The notes: generated from the letters alone by a model not told the origin. 46,977 nucleotides of DNA from CAVTZP01 sp964456815 (GCA_964456815.1 CAYWCO010000001.1:1-46977), one strand, 5' to 3'. Counted from the stretch's first letter, positions 23,938 through 33,074 are shown. Made by a program: numbers and translations.

Positions 23938-25641
23938 CTACCTTGATTCAATGGCTCGAGGTAGCTCACTGGATTCGGCTGAGTGCAGGGCTGAGGCGGC
24001 ACTTAGCAGGTTCTTAGTATAGTCTTGCTTCGGAGCGGCTATGATTTCATTTGAGGGCCCCTCTTCGATAACCCTGCCGTCAAGCATCACTGCTATTCGG
24101 TCGCTTACCTTTCGGGCGGCAGCTATATCGTGGGTGATGTAGAGCATACTCAAGCCCCGCTGCTCCTGAAGGTTAAGTAATAGCTTTAAAATCTTAGCCT
24201 GTATACTGGCGTCTAGGAAAGCGGTGGGTTCGTCAGCAATAACTAAAGCCGGGTCCAGCACCAGCGCCCGCGCTATGGCTAAGCGCTGCATCTCGCCGCC
24301 GCTCAAATGGTGAGGGTACTTATTCAGGAAGTCATTGGTCTGGGGCAGCTCCACTTCGCCCAGGACCTTTATTGCTTTGTTTTCCCTCTCCTTCTTGGTT
24401 CCTATTCCCTGAACATCAAGCGGCTCCATCACAGCTTCCAGTGCCGATAGGCGGTGGCTTAGAGATTCGCCGGGATTCTGGAATACCATCTGTACCCTCT
24501 TATAGAAATCCTTTCCCCGATTACCAACCTTGACGCCCTCAAGGTAGACACCACCCTCAGTAGGCTGGTAAAGACCCATAATCGTTTTTGCCAGCGTCGT
24601 CTTCCCCGAGCCAGTTTGTCCCACCAGCGCCAGGGTCTCTCCCGACTCAATGTGCAGGTTCACCGAGTCAACGGCCTTGAGCGAGCCGAAGAACCTGGCT
24701 AAATTCCTGGTTGACAGCAGGGTAATAATGCCGCCCCGGTGGCAGGCGACTTGGCGCCCTTGATGCCGCAGGAGCCGTGGCGTCTTGGTTCGGCAAATGT
24801 CTATTGCCTGCGTACAGCGGGGGTGAAACGGGCAGCCACTTACCGGGCGAGCCATCCTGCCCTTGATGCCCTGGAGGTCTTTCACCGTGGTCATGTTAGG
24901 GTAGGCCCGGATTAAAGCCCTGGTATAGGGGTGCCTCGGCCGGTAGAAAACGTCTCGGGTTAGCCCCGCCTCGATAATCTTACCCCCATAAAGCACAACC
25001 ACCCGCTCCGCCAGCTTGCCCGCGGTATCTAAATCGTGGGTTGCCACCAACCTGGCACTTTGCTTATCTGTTTCTCTAAGCAGGTCTCCAACTTGAGCCC
25101 TGGCGGCGGCATCAAGCGAAGACAGCGGCTCGTCCAGTATCAGCAATTCGGGGTTATTTGCCATCGCCATAGCTAAGAGGACTCTCTGCTGCTCGCCACC
25201 GCTAAGCTGGTGAGGATAGGCGGCAAAGCGGCCTTGGGGAAAGCCAAAATATCTCAGCAGTTCCGCGGCCCTATCCCGGGCTTCCTTCTTGGTCTTCAGC
25301 CCGTGCTCTACCATAGGCTCAATGATTTGATTCAGGACGGTATAAACAGGGTTGAGCACATTGTTGGCATTCTGGAAAGCCATGGCAATCTGGCTCCACC
25401 TTATCTGCTGCATCTCGCTGTCAGATAGCGCCAGGAGGTCTTTCCCCTTAAAGCGTATAGTCCCCCGGACGGTGCCTTCTACCAGGCGCATGATGCTCAA
25501 GCCCAGGGTGGTCTTTCCCGTACCCGACTCCCCAACGATAGCCAGGGTCTCCCCCGGCCCCAGTTCCAGCTCTATTCCATTAAGGACCACGTCCTGACCG
25601 TAACTGACCCTAAGATTTTTAATCTCAAGCAATGCCAACAC
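23938..25641 (-). CDS. Peptide/nickel-type ABC transporter, fused double ATPase (DppD-DppF)
   Basis: The 567-aa protein contains two ABC ATPase domains. Domain 1 has Walker A GESGTGKTT near residue 40, signature LSGGEQQR and an oligopeptide C-terminal extension with Cys residues (GCPFHPRC, DICRTKTPRLL). Domain 2 has Walker A GQTGSGKTT near 345, signature LSGGEMQR and Walker B LVIADEPTAFLD, and lacks the second oligopeptide extension. It energises the permeases just upstream. The start is uncertain: GTG at 25641, or TTG at 25632 which has AGAGG 8 nt before it. A LuxR relic follows the stop. Confidence 0.93.
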   Translation of the reverse strand: MLALLEIKNLRVSYGQDVVLNGIELELGPGETLAIVGESGTGKTTLGLSIMRLVEGTVRGTIRFKGKDLLALSDSEMQQIRWSQIAMAFQNANNVLNPVYTVLNQIIEPMVEHGLKTKKEARDRAAELLRYFGFPQGRFAAYPHQLSGGEQQRVLLAMAMANNPELLILDEPLSSLDAAARAQVGDLLRETDKQSARLVATHDLDTAGKLAERVVVLYGGKIIEAGLTRDVFYRPRHPYTRALIRAYPNMTTVKDLQGIKGRMARPVSGCPFHPRCTQAIDICRTKTPRLLRHQGRQVACHRGGIITLLSTRNLARFFGSLKAVDSVNLHIESGETLALVGQTGSGKTTLAKTIMGLYQPTEGGVYLEGVKVGNRGKDFYKRVQMVFQNPGESLSHRLSALEAVMEPLDVQGIGTKKERENKAIKVLGEVELPQTNDFLNKYPHHLSGGEMQRLAIARALVLDPALVIADEPTAFLDASIQAKILKLLLNLQEQRGLSMLYITHDIAAARKVSDRIAVMLDGRVIEEGPSNEIIAAPKQDYTKNLLSAASALHSAESSELPRAIESR

Positions 25642-26470
25642 CTCTCAATCTGGGCTCAATAACCGGTTCGGCGGCATGACCGACGAAGGTCAAGCCAATT
25701 ATGATTAGCGACAAGGCAACGCCGGTAGGGACCAGCCACCACTGCCAGACATCCAGGTAGCTGAAGCTGAGGGCATCACGCATCATCATCCCCCAGCTAA
25801 CCACCGTCGGGTCGCTTATCCCCAGAAAGGCAAGCCCTGCCTCCATGAAAACAGCTCTCCGAACGCCGTAGATGAACTCAACCAGCAGTATCGGCCCCAG
25901 GTCGGGCACTACATGCCGCCAGGCAAGGTAGAGGCGATTAGCCCCGAATGACCTTGCCGCAGCCACATGCCCCCTCTCCTTTAGGGAAAGGGCTTGCGCC
26001 CGCATAATTCTGGCGCCACCCTGCCAGCTCAGCAGTGATAAGAGAAATATAAGGGTTAAGATACCAGGCCTAATGTAGGCTGATATCAGGATAACGACGA
26101 TTATCATGGGAATCACGATAAAGGCATCGACCATCCTCATTACAACCTTTTCGTAAAGCCCGCCGACCAAGGCTGCCGATACACCGAACGCAGTGCCCAG
26201 GAGCGTGGCGAGAGTGCCCACCCCGAACCCGACCAGGAGGGAGGTTCTGGCACCGAAGGCCAGACGGCTCCAGACATCCTGACCAACGTGGTTCGTACCC
26301 AGCCAGTGACTCCAGGACGGCGAAAGCAGGGAGGCGGTTGATTGCTGGTAGGGGTCGTAGGGAGCTAAGACGGGCGCTAGGAGAGCCACCGCTATCATTA
26401 GCAGCAGGATAATGAGTCCGGTCTTGCCGGGACCGCTCTCCTTTATTTCCCTCTTCAGGTCAATATGCAT
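25625..26470 (-). CDS. Peptide/nickel-type ABC transporter permease (DppC-like)
   Basis: The 281-aa permease has an N-terminal membrane helix, the mature-part motif HWLGTNHVGQDVWSRLAFGA typical of DppC/OppC, and the EAA loop GHVAAARSFGANRLYLAWRH. It pairs with the DppB-like permease whose stop it overlaps by 11 nt. Together with the lipoprotein and fused ATPase it imports oligopeptides or possibly a metal chelate. Confidence 0.94.
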   Translation of the reverse strand: MHIDLKREIKESGPGKTGLIILLLMIAVALLAPVLAPYDPYQQSTASLLSPSWSHWLGTNHVGQDVWSRLAFGARTSLLVGFGVGTLATLLGTAFGVSAALVGGLYEKVVMRMVDAFIVIPMIIVVILISAYIRPGILTLIFLLSLLSWQGGARIMRAQALSLKERGHVAAARSFGANRLYLAWRHVVPDLGPILLVEFIYGVRRAVFMEAGLAFLGISDPTVVSWGMMMRDALSFSYLDVWQWWLVPTGVALSLIIIGLTFVGHAAEPVIEPRLRGVGIA

Positions 26471-27431
26471 AGCTCACCCTCGGGTCTAGCTTCGGGTAGG
26501 AAAGGTCAATCAGAAAGTTGGCTGCCAACACGAAGATAGCCACCATCAAAAACACCCCTTGAATGATGGGGTAGTCCCGGGCTAACAGCGCTTCATAGGT
26601 GAGGTAACCAACGCCCGGATAGGCAAAGACGAGCTCAACAAAGAGGGCTCCGGTAATCACCCTGCCCATCCAGATACCGCTGCGGGTAACCACCGGCAGC
26701 ATAGAGTTTCTACCGGCGTGCCGGTATTTGAGTACTCGCTGCGATAAGCCCTTGGCCCTGGCGGTAAGCATATAAGGCTCCTTGAGTACCGTAATCATGG
26801 TGTTTCGAGTAAGTAGATAGCCACCGGCTAAATGAGCCAGGGTGAGGGCAGCTAGCGGCAGGAATAGGTGTCTCAATACGTCAAGCAGCCAGGCTAACCC
26901 TGATAAACCGGAGTAGGGAGTTAGCGCCCCGGCCAGGGGAAAGATTCCCAGCGTTACACCAAAGGCGATAAGCAATAACATCCCCAGGAAGAAGTCAGGG
27001 AAGCCATTCAGACTCATCAGCCCGGCTAGCATAGCGCGGTCAGTTCTGGAACCCCGCCGCCACCCCGATTCTATTCCCAGCGTTATTCCCAATATTGTAG
27101 AAAGCAGCAGCGAACTACCCACCAGGAGCAGAGTCCACGGCAAGTGTCCCAGGATTACTGATAAGACGGGCGCATTATAGTAGTAGGAGTAGCCCAGTTC
27201 ACCCTGAAAGAGCGCCACAAAGTAAGCGCCGAGCTGCTGCCACAGCGGCTGGTCCAGGGCAAAACGCTCCACAAGCTCAGCCTTGAGCTCCGGCGTCATG
27301 GTAATCAGCGCCTCATCGCCGTAGATCGCCATCAGCGGGTCTCCCGGCATCATTCTGGGCAGCAGGAAGTTAAGCGCCAGAATGAACAAAAAGGCTATGG
27401 CGTAGGTAACCAGATTTCCCTTGCTGAACAC
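26460..27431 (-). CDS. Peptide/nickel-type ABC transporter permease (DppB-like)
   Basis: This 323-aa permease has six membrane segments, the DppB N-terminal RMMPGDPLMAIYG, DQPLWQQLGAYF, GELGYSYY, and the EAA loop MLTARAKGLSQRVLKYRHAG with the following NSMLPVVTRSG. It is translated 30 bp after the binding protein gene and overlaps dppC. Confidence 0.94.
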   Translation of the reverse strand: MFSKGNLVTYAIAFLFILALNFLLPRMMPGDPLMAIYGDEALITMTPELKAELVERFALDQPLWQQLGAYFVALFQGELGYSYYYNAPVLSVILGHLPWTLLLVGSSLLLSTILGITLGIESGWRRGSRTDRAMLAGLMSLNGFPDFFLGMLLLIAFGVTLGIFPLAGALTPYSGLSGLAWLLDVLRHLFLPLAALTLAHLAGGYLLTRNTMITVLKEPYMLTARAKGLSQRVLKYRHAGRNSMLPVVTRSGIWMGRVITGALFVELVFAYPGVGYLTYEALLARDYPIIQGVFLMVAIFVLAANFLIDLSYPKLDPRVSYAY

Positions 27432-27461
27432 CTTCCTTAAGCAATCCCCCGATTATTTTTG

Positions 27462-29042
27462 TTATCTGACAAAGGATAGCCTGTTCAAAGGAAGGGGTAT
27501 GCCGCTAGCCAAGCCATCCTTGGTGTAGAACAGGTTCACAGTGCCATCGTGAGCCCAGTACCATTTGGGATAGTAGAGGGTCAGTGCCGGCAGGTCTTCG
27601 GCGTAAGCCTCCTGGATCTGGAATACCAGCTCCTTTCTTCTCTCGGCATCCATCTCGCCCAGCTGCTCTTCAAGAAGCTGGTTCAGTGTTTCATTCAATG
27701 TGTAGCGGGCACTGTTGAAGCCATCGTCCATAATCACCCTTTTCAGAATAGACGGCTCATAGAGGCCTCCATGCCCGTAAATAGAGAGGTCGAAGTCCCA
27801 TGCCTCCACCCTGGCATCAACCGTCTTTGCTTCCATAGTTCTGAAGTCCACCTTTATGCCCACTTCTTCCAGTTGCTGCTTGATGAATTGCCCGACCTCC
27901 TTGAACTGAGCTGTAGCTAGAAGCTCCAACTCCAGTACCTTGTCGTCCTTGGTGAAATAACCGTCCTCCATCTCGTAGCCAAGCCCCTCCAGGAGCCCTT
28001 TTGCCCTGGCTGGGTCGTACTGGTATTGCGGGGTGTCGGGGTTGTACCAGTCACTGGTGGGCGGAATCATCCCCGGGCTACCGGCTACGGCGTGCCCTCG
28101 CTGGGTAATCTGGACAAGGGCTTCCCGGTCTATGGCATATGCCAGCGCCTGACGGAACTGCTTGGAGGAAAGAGGCTCCTGGTGGTGGTTTATGGTCATC
28201 TTGGCATTCCAGGCAACCGGCGCCGTGATTACAGTAAGCCCTGTCTCCTCCATTTCAGAGACGACCTCAGGGGGTATATCGCCGGCGCTTGCTGAGCCTT
28301 CCCGCAACGCCGCCGGAATCATCTCGGCGCTTATCTTAACGAACTTGATTTCGTCCACAAAGGGTTTTCCCAGATAGTAGTCATCGTAGGCTTGATAAAG
28401 GTAGGTACCATGTTCCTTACTGTAGTCTGCTAATGTGTAAGGTCCGGTTCCGATGACAGCCTCCGCTCCCGTCAGGCTCTTGGGGTCATCCACGCCCTCC
28501 CAGATATGCTTGGGAATGATAGCCAGGGTTCCCGCTACATCGTGCAGGAAAGGAGCGTAAGGCTGCTCCAGGTAAAGTTTTACGGTGTAGTCGTCAATTA
28601 CTACTGCCTCCCTTACCCCGCTGGGGCCTATCAATGTAACGAAGGGGTTAGGGTGGGCCTTCACGTAATCAATAGTAAAGACAACATCCTCGGCGGTGAA
28701 TTTCTTGCCATCATGCCATGTAACATTCTTGTGCAGCTTGAACATATAGGCGTTTTCTTCGGCAATATATTCCCACTCCTCAGCCAGTTGCGGAATAAAG
28801 CCGGAGGCGTCCTTCCAGACAAGGGTTTCAAAGATAAAGCTCATCCGGGTATATCCGGGGCCGCGGGAATAGTGGGCGTATGGAGAGGGATAGCCCCAGT
28901 CTCCAGTGCTATCGGCAATGGTGTAGGAACTGATTTCTGGTGTCCCGGCAGTGCATGATGGGAGCACAAGTAGCGCAGCTATCATGGCCGGGATAAGTAA
29001 TTTTGGTAGCAGGTTCAGCGTTTCTTTGCTCATTAGCTTCAC
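27462..29042 (-). CDS. Peptide-binding lipoprotein of ABC transporter (SBP_bac_5)
   Basis: The 526-aa protein has a signal peptide ending LVLPSC, a lipobox with lipidated Cys near residue 30, and family 5 binding-protein motifs (LAEEWEYIAEENAYMFKLHK, VTWHDGKKFTAEDVVFTID, then FRQALAYAIDRE). It captures di/oligopeptides or related ligands outside the membrane. Start GTG at 29042 lies 4-5 nt after AAGGAGG; ATG at 29033 is also possible. It is the first gene of the operon, behind a near-consensus promoter and a palindromic operator, so expression is probably tightly repressed by an unseen regulator. Confidence 0.94.
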   Translation of the reverse strand: MKLMSKETLNLLPKLLIPAMIAALLVLPSCTAGTPEISSYTIADSTGDWGYPSPYAHYSRGPGYTRMSFIFETLVWKDASGFIPQLAEEWEYIAEENAYMFKLHKNVTWHDGKKFTAEDVVFTIDYVKAHPNPFVTLIGPSGVREAVVIDDYTVKLYLEQPYAPFLHDVAGTLAIIPKHIWEGVDDPKSLTGAEAVIGTGPYTLADYSKEHGTYLYQAYDDYYLGKPFVDEIKFVKISAEMIPAALREGSASAGDIPPEVVSEMEETGLTVITAPVAWNAKMTINHHQEPLSSKQFRQALAYAIDREALVQITQRGHAVAGSPGMIPPTSDWYNPDTPQYQYDPARAKGLLEGLGYEMEDGYFTKDDKVLELELLATAQFKEVGQFIKQQLEEVGIKVDFRTMEAKTVDARVEAWDFDLSIYGHGGLYEPSILKRVIMDDGFNSARYTLNETLNQLLEEQLGEMDAERRKELVFQIQEAYAEDLPALTLYYPKWYWAHDGTVNLFYTKDGLASGIPLPLNRLSFVR

Positions 29043-29074
29043 CCTTCCTCCTTAAGCTTATTGCACTGGTTGGC

Positions 29075-29093
29075 AATTGCAACTCATTGCATC
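29075..29093 (-). repeat. Second, imperfect copy of the peptide operon operator
   Basis: AATTGCAACTCATTGCATC matches the core of the 24-bp palindrome at 29143-29166 at 15 of 19 positions by eye. It lies in the leader, about 33 bp before the lipoprotein start. Two operators of different quality in one leader suggest cooperative or looping repression. Confidence 0.4.
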
Positions 29094-29142
29094 AAGACAC
29101 GTAATAAAAACCTGCTTGGCAACAGGTGACTTGCAAATGAGA

Positions 29143-29166
29143 GTAGTTGCAACTAGTTGCAACTAC
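29143..29166. promoter_or_regulatory. Perfect 24-bp palindrome, candidate operator
   Basis: GTAGTTGCAACT followed by AGTTGCAACTAC is identical on both strands and also contains AGTTGCAACT twice in direct orientation. It begins about 10 bp after the -10 element of the peptide operon promoter, where a bound repressor would block transcription. Confidence 0.72.
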
Positions 29167-29177
29167 CTTTTAGCATT

Positions 29178-29206
29178 ATATTAATACACTTTGGCTTCGG
29201 TGTCAA
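29178..29206 (-). promoter_or_regulatory. Promoter of the peptide transporter operon
   Basis: On the minus strand TTGACA (29201-29206) and TAATAT (29178-29183) are 17 nt apart. A TATAAT overlaps three bases downstream. This is close to the housekeeping consensus and is placed for a leader of about 130 nt before the lipoprotein gene. Confidence 0.75.
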
Positions 29207-29245
29207 CTAGCTCCTGCTAAAGACCGGTTAACTTTTAGAGCCTAT

Positions 29246-29339
29246 GCTCGGGGCCGGCTATACCCTCAGGAAAGCCGGGGTAATTCTCCACCAGCGCAGC
29301 ATTGACCATCTGACCCCCTAACATCCCTTGCTCCAGCAG
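29246..29339 (-). pseudogene. Internal fragment of a second trxB
   Basis: 94 bp match trxB 1991-2084 with about seven differences, all single substitutions. Translated, 28 of 29 residues agree with TrxB from LLERG to GIAG (residues 31-59), including MLGGQMVNAALVENYPGFPE. Stops close the frame at both sides, so this is a relic. It lies just downstream of the flavoprotein gene on the same strand. Confidence 0.93.
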
Positions 29340-29405
29340 TATTCATGCATGCAGTCTCTACGCCCTTTGCCTTCTTCTTTTCTTGAGCGAATAATTGCTA
29401 CCTAT

Positions 29406-30890
29406 TTACTTGTTTCCCAATACATATTTGGCTGCGTTTTCTCCAGCGATATAACCGGAACAAAGGGCAAAGCACAATGCTGCACCGGCAGATCTAAAAC
29501 TGTAATCTATGAATTCCCAACCGCTAGCGTTATCACCGACGGCATAAAGTCCGCTAATCAAGCTATCCTGCTTATTAATAACCTCCATACGGTGATTAAT
29601 CTTAATGCCGCCTACTGTAGTATCACAGCCCTGGCGACCTAGAACGGCATAGTAAGGCGGTGTACGTAGTGGCAGGAGATACCTTTCCTCTTTGAGAAAA
29701 TCTGCATCATAGCCCTTATCGCAGAAGGAGCTGTATTGCTCTACCGTGGCCCTTAGGGCTTCAGGTTTAGCTCCCATCCACTCAGCAATCTCTTCCCATG
29801 AATCAGCTACTTTAGCTGTTCCCTCGGCTGCGTCTGATTGGAAATCATTTTCCAATTCGTCCATCCAGGCTCCATTATTTCCCTTCTGTCCTTCAATGCC
29901 GCTGAGGACCTCTCTTTTTTGGATCATATCCCGTTTTACCTTCGAATCTATCAGAGCGTAACAAATTTTACCCGGCTGCCTGCTCAGGCAATTACTAGCC
30001 ATGTCCATATGATGAAGACCAAGGGATTCATCAACATAACGTTCTCCATTTTTATTCACCAAAATCACTTCAGGTCGCCGAACGAGTATGTCTAAGCTAC
30101 CGGCCCCTTGATAATGCTGAGGGCCGATTAACAAAATTGCTAACTGGTCGCCGATAACGGCTCCCGCTTCTGCGGCCATTAGTATGCCATCCCCCGTCAT
30201 TTGAGGTAGCGAATTGCAAAATATATCTCCATGTGAGGGGAAATACTTATTTATCATTTCTTTGTTTTCCCCGAATCCCCCGGTAGCAATGATAACGCTT
30301 TTAGCGGTGATTTTGAGTTCCTTATCCTTCGTTGTTGCCAGAACCCCATTCACTTCCCCTTTTTCATCGATGAGAATCTTCCTTGCCGCAGTTTCACAAA
30401 GCAACTGCACACCCCGGTCCTGGCAGCCCTTGATCAACGTTTCGGCAAGTCCATGCCCAACAGCTCCTGAAGCTCCTGCACCTAACATATGAAAAACCTT
30501 GGGGCCTTCTCCCTCAACTACGAATTCTAAAATAGAGTTAAACTTCAGCCCCTCTTCTTCCAGCCATCGAATGATATCTCCTGATTTGTTGATAATGACG
30601 CGAACGAGCCTGGGGTCAACCCTCCAATTAGCGCTTTCCATTTTCTCCTTAAAAACCTCATCCCCTGAAATCTTGATGCCCAGCCGCTTCTGAGCTGGAC
30701 TTTCGACAGCGAAAATACCATGCGAAATACCTGCATTTCCACCCAGGCTGGGAGCCTTTTCTAGCACGATAATGTTCTTCGCCCCGGCTTCTGCTGCCGC
30801 TATTGCTGCGGTCAGGCCAGCTCCCCCTCCACCAATGACCAGAATGTCAGCCTGTAGATTTTCCGCATTTGAATTTCTGGTAGTACTCAT
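29406..30890 (-). CDS. FAD-dependent fumarate reductase/succinate dehydrogenase-like flavoprotein
   Basis: The 494-aa protein has a dinucleotide-binding start ADILVIGGGGAGLTAAIAAA followed by EKAPSLGGNAGISHG, the FAD_binding_2 pattern, a GASGAVGHGLAE segment and the C-terminal FAD motif GLYAVGDNASGWEF. Relatives include soluble fumarate reductase, urocanate reductase and 3-ketosteroid dehydrogenase; there is no Tat or Sec signal and no heme or FMN domain in this chain, so an electron donor must be separate. Start ATG has AGGGAGG before it. It is isolated between two relics derived from the trxB/82-aa gene pair, as if it had replaced or been inserted into a duplicated locus. Confidence 0.88.
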   Translation of the reverse strand: MSTTRNSNAENLQADILVIGGGGAGLTAAIAAAEAGAKNIIVLEKAPSLGGNAGISHGIFAVESPAQKRLGIKISGDEVFKEKMESANWRVDPRLVRVIINKSGDIIRWLEEEGLKFNSILEFVVEGEGPKVFHMLGAGASGAVGHGLAETLIKGCQDRGVQLLCETAARKILIDEKGEVNGVLATTKDKELKITAKSVIIATGGFGENKEMINKYFPSHGDIFCNSLPQMTGDGILMAAEAGAVIGDQLAILLIGPQHYQGAGSLDILVRRPEVILVNKNGERYVDESLGLHHMDMASNCLSRQPGKICYALIDSKVKRDMIQKREVLSGIEGQKGNNGAWMDELENDFQSDAAEGTAKVADSWEEIAEWMGAKPEALRATVEQYSSFCDKGYDADFLKEERYLLPLRTPPYYAVLGRQGCDTTVGGIKINHRMEVINKQDSLISGLYAVGDNASGWEFIDYSFRSAGAALCFALCSGYIAGENAAKYVLGNK

Positions 30891-31004
30891 AATAACCTCC
30901 CTAATTATGTTTTACTTTCGTTGAGGATATTCCTCTAACGCAACTACCACAATTGCTGCCCTGAGATTTATTTCTTACCCTGTTTGTCCAACCAGAGCAA
31001 TCTA

Positions 31005-31054
31005 CTACTTGATATCTTCCAGGGGCCTCTTAAACGTATCAATGGCGCTAGGAT
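31005..31054 (-). pseudogene. 3' relic of the 82-aa Cys-rich gene
   Basis: 50 bp including the stop match 2201-2250 with about nine differences. The encoded tail PSAIDTFKRPLEDIK differs from the intact gene at one of 15 residues. The Cys-rich N-terminal part is missing; the frame reads back into the tRNA-Gly gene. It sits upstream of the flavoprotein, just as the intact 82-aa gene sits upstream of trxB. Confidence 0.85.
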
Positions 31055-31131
31055 ACGGTAATGTTTCACCTTTCATTGCGGTCGGCCCTACATTCTTTAT
31101 TTTCGACTTATGCAAGTCGTCGCTTAGCTTT

Positions 31132-31207
<76 letters not shown>

Positions 31208-31287
31208 TTAAATCACAATTATTCTAGTCCAAAAATCCCCGGCTGTAAAGAGAGATGGCTATTAATACGAGCGCCAGCAAAAGTGCT

Positions 31288-32328
31288 TCAGGCTTGCATC
31301 TTTAAGACCTTGGACCCCCGAATCTTGCCGCTTTTTAGCTCAACCAGCGCCTTATTTGCTTCCTCCAGCTTGAACTCTTGAACCTCGGGGGCAATCTTCG
31401 CCTGGGCTGCCAGGGGCAGGAACTCCTCCGCATCCTTCCTGGTTACATTGGCTACCGATTTAATCTCCTTCTCCCACCAGAGATGCCTGGCATAATCCAG
31501 CTTCAAGAGGAACTCTTTGTCTACCTCCTCTTTTCTAATCAGATTGATGACCAGCCTTCCCCCCCTCTTCAGATTCTCCAGGGCTTTAAGCGTCGGCTTC
31601 CAGACGGGGGTAGTATCAATGGCACAGTCCAGCTTCTCTGGAGTTTCGTCTTCAATCTCACCCACCCAGTCAGCACCCAATTTCTTGGCCAGTTCCCTTT
31701 CCACCGGATTTCGGGTTAAAACAAACTTTTTGGAATTGGGAAATTTGAAATTCGCCGTCTGGATTAGCAGGTGGTGCGCCCCTCCAAACCCGTAAAGCCC
31801 CAGGGTCTTGCCATCCTCCATGCCGGTAAGCTTCAAAGAACGATAACCAACCACCCCTGAGCACATCAGAGGCGCCGCCCGGGGTAAATCGGTAAATATC
31901 TGCGGAATTTCGTAGGCGAAGTCCTCGGAGATTACCATATACTCGGCATAGCCGCCGTCAGCGTCGCAGCCAGTCCCCTTAAACTGCTGGCACAGGTTTT
32001 CCTCACCCCTGAGGCAGAACTTGCACTTACCGCAACTGGAATATATCCAGGCGGCACCAACACGGTCGCCAACCTTAAATCTGGTCGCCCCCTCACCCAG
32101 AGCCTCCACTACCCCCACCGGCTGATGACCCAGAATTACCGGCAATTTGGGTGGGGTAATCCTGCCCTCTATCTGGTCAAGCTCGGTGCGGCAAACGCCG
32201 CAGGCTAAAACCTTAATTAGAATCTCCTTCGGCTGGGGCTTTGGAAGCGGCAAATCAACCAGTTCCAGGGGCTCAGCCCCTCCCTCAACCCTAACCTGGC
32301 AGATTTCCTTGAGCACCATTGCCTTCAT
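31288..32328 (-). CDS. Zinc-dependent alcohol dehydrogenase (MDR family)
   Basis: The medium-chain dehydrogenase has catalytic zinc ligands in CGVCRTELDQ and GHQPVG, structural zinc cysteines CGKCKFCLRGEENLC, and a Rossmann motif GLYGFGGAHH. It resembles AdhP/AdhA enzymes that interconvert aldehydes and alcohols with NAD(P)H. I choose ATG 32328 (346 aa), with GGTGGAG upstream; GTG at 32349 is in frame. It could act on the aldehydes handled by AOR, but it lies far from that operon. Confidence 0.93.
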   Translation of the reverse strand: MKAMVLKEICQVRVEGGAEPLELVDLPLPKPQPKEILIKVLACGVCRTELDQIEGRITPPKLPVILGHQPVGVVEALGEGATRFKVGDRVGAAWIYSSCGKCKFCLRGEENLCQQFKGTGCDADGGYAEYMVISEDFAYEIPQIFTDLPRAAPLMCSGVVGYRSLKLTGMEDGKTLGLYGFGGAHHLLIQTANFKFPNSKKFVLTRNPVERELAKKLGADWVGEIEDETPEKLDCAIDTTPVWKPTLKALENLKRGGRLVINLIRKEEVDKEFLLKLDYARHLWWEKEIKSVANVTRKDAEEFLPLAAQAKIAPEVQEFKLEEANKALVELKSGKIRGSKVLKMQA

Positions 32329-32373
32329 TTTTCTCTTCTCCACCGTCACCGGTAATCTATATTTAATTATATA

Positions 32374-32958
32374 CTATATTACTACCATCACCAGCCCGGC
32401 AAACAGGGGCATGGTCAGGTTATCATTCAGGGGGAGGGGTAATAGTACGGCTTCGGCGACAGTCGCCGCCAAAGAGCCGACCACGATAATAAGCAAACTG
32501 ACATCCAGACCGGCATAATAGAAGATAATGCCCACTATTAGGCAGGAAACAAAACAGGCTAAGTCTCCTTCAAGTGTCTTGCCAAAGAGTCTGGTTTTCC
32601 CTAGCCGCTTACCAACAATGGTAGCCATGACATCACCCACCGCCAGAAAAGAAACCGCCACCACGGCAATATCCCTGGGGAAAACCAGAAAGGCTACAAG
32701 AGAGCCAACAAAGGTATAACTAGCGCCGGTTAAGCGTGACGTCTCTTCTCCCCTTAGCAACGGCTTGAAAAGCGAGAGGAACCAACGGTTTACCCCCGGG
32801 ACCTTGAGCCTAATAAACTCAAAGGCTAGGAAAACGAAGGTTATCACCCCGAGGGTCATCAGAAAGACTATCCTGGGCAGAAAGAGGGCGGCTAGCGGGA
32901 TAACCATCACGCCAAGCATGTGAAACAGCCCCCGCCCCAGGGTGACCGATATGCTCAA
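32374..32958 (-). CDS. Polyprenol/phytol kinase-like membrane protein (SEC59/VTE5-type)
   Basis: The 194-aa protein has six or seven membrane segments and the family motifs GDVMATIVGKRLGKT, GKTLEGDLACF and NDNLTMPL near the C-terminus, seen in CTP-dependent phytol/dolichol kinases and CDP-diglyceride synthase relatives. It probably phosphorylates an isoprenoid alcohol for lipid recycling. Start is TTG at 32958 behind GGAGGGAAG. It precedes the alcohol dehydrogenase on the same strand by 45 bp, so cotranscription is likely. Confidence 0.82.
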   Translation of the reverse strand: MSISVTLGRGLFHMLGVMVIPLAALFLPRIVFLMTLGVITFVFLAFEFIRLKVPGVNRWFLSLFKPLLRGEETSRLTGASYTFVGSLVAFLVFPRDIAVVAVSFLAVGDVMATIVGKRLGKTRLFGKTLEGDLACFVSCLIVGIIFYYAGLDVSLLIIVVGSLAATVAEAVLLPLPLNDNLTMPLFAGLVMVVI

Positions 32959-33045
32959 AGCCTTCCCTCCTGCTTCGCCAGTTTACCACAGAGGAAAGCA
33001 ATAAATAAATAAGCAGGGCGGTGAGGCAGGCTAAGAGCAAACTCT

Positions 33046-33074
33046 TTGACAGCCCACCAGCGGCGTGTTATCAT
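33046..33074 (+). promoter_or_regulatory. Promoter of mobB
   Basis: TTGACA (33046-33051), 17 nt spacer, TATCAT (33069-33074), close to housekeeping consensus and 60 bp before the mobB start. Confidence 0.7.

Noticed and set aside
23810..24022. 70-aa plus-strand frame after the peptide transporter
   Set aside because: It is antisense to the LuxR relic and to the end of the ATPase gene and has no recognisable protein features.
31104..31119. Hairpin after tRNA-Gly as terminator
   Set aside because: On the tRNA strand the stem is followed by A residues rather than T residues.
32819..33040. Possible N-terminal extension of the polyprenol-kinase-like protein in another frame (hydrophobic LTALLIYLLLS)
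   Set aside because: The kinase frame has its own start with a good ribosome site and normal family start, so a frameshift is not needed.
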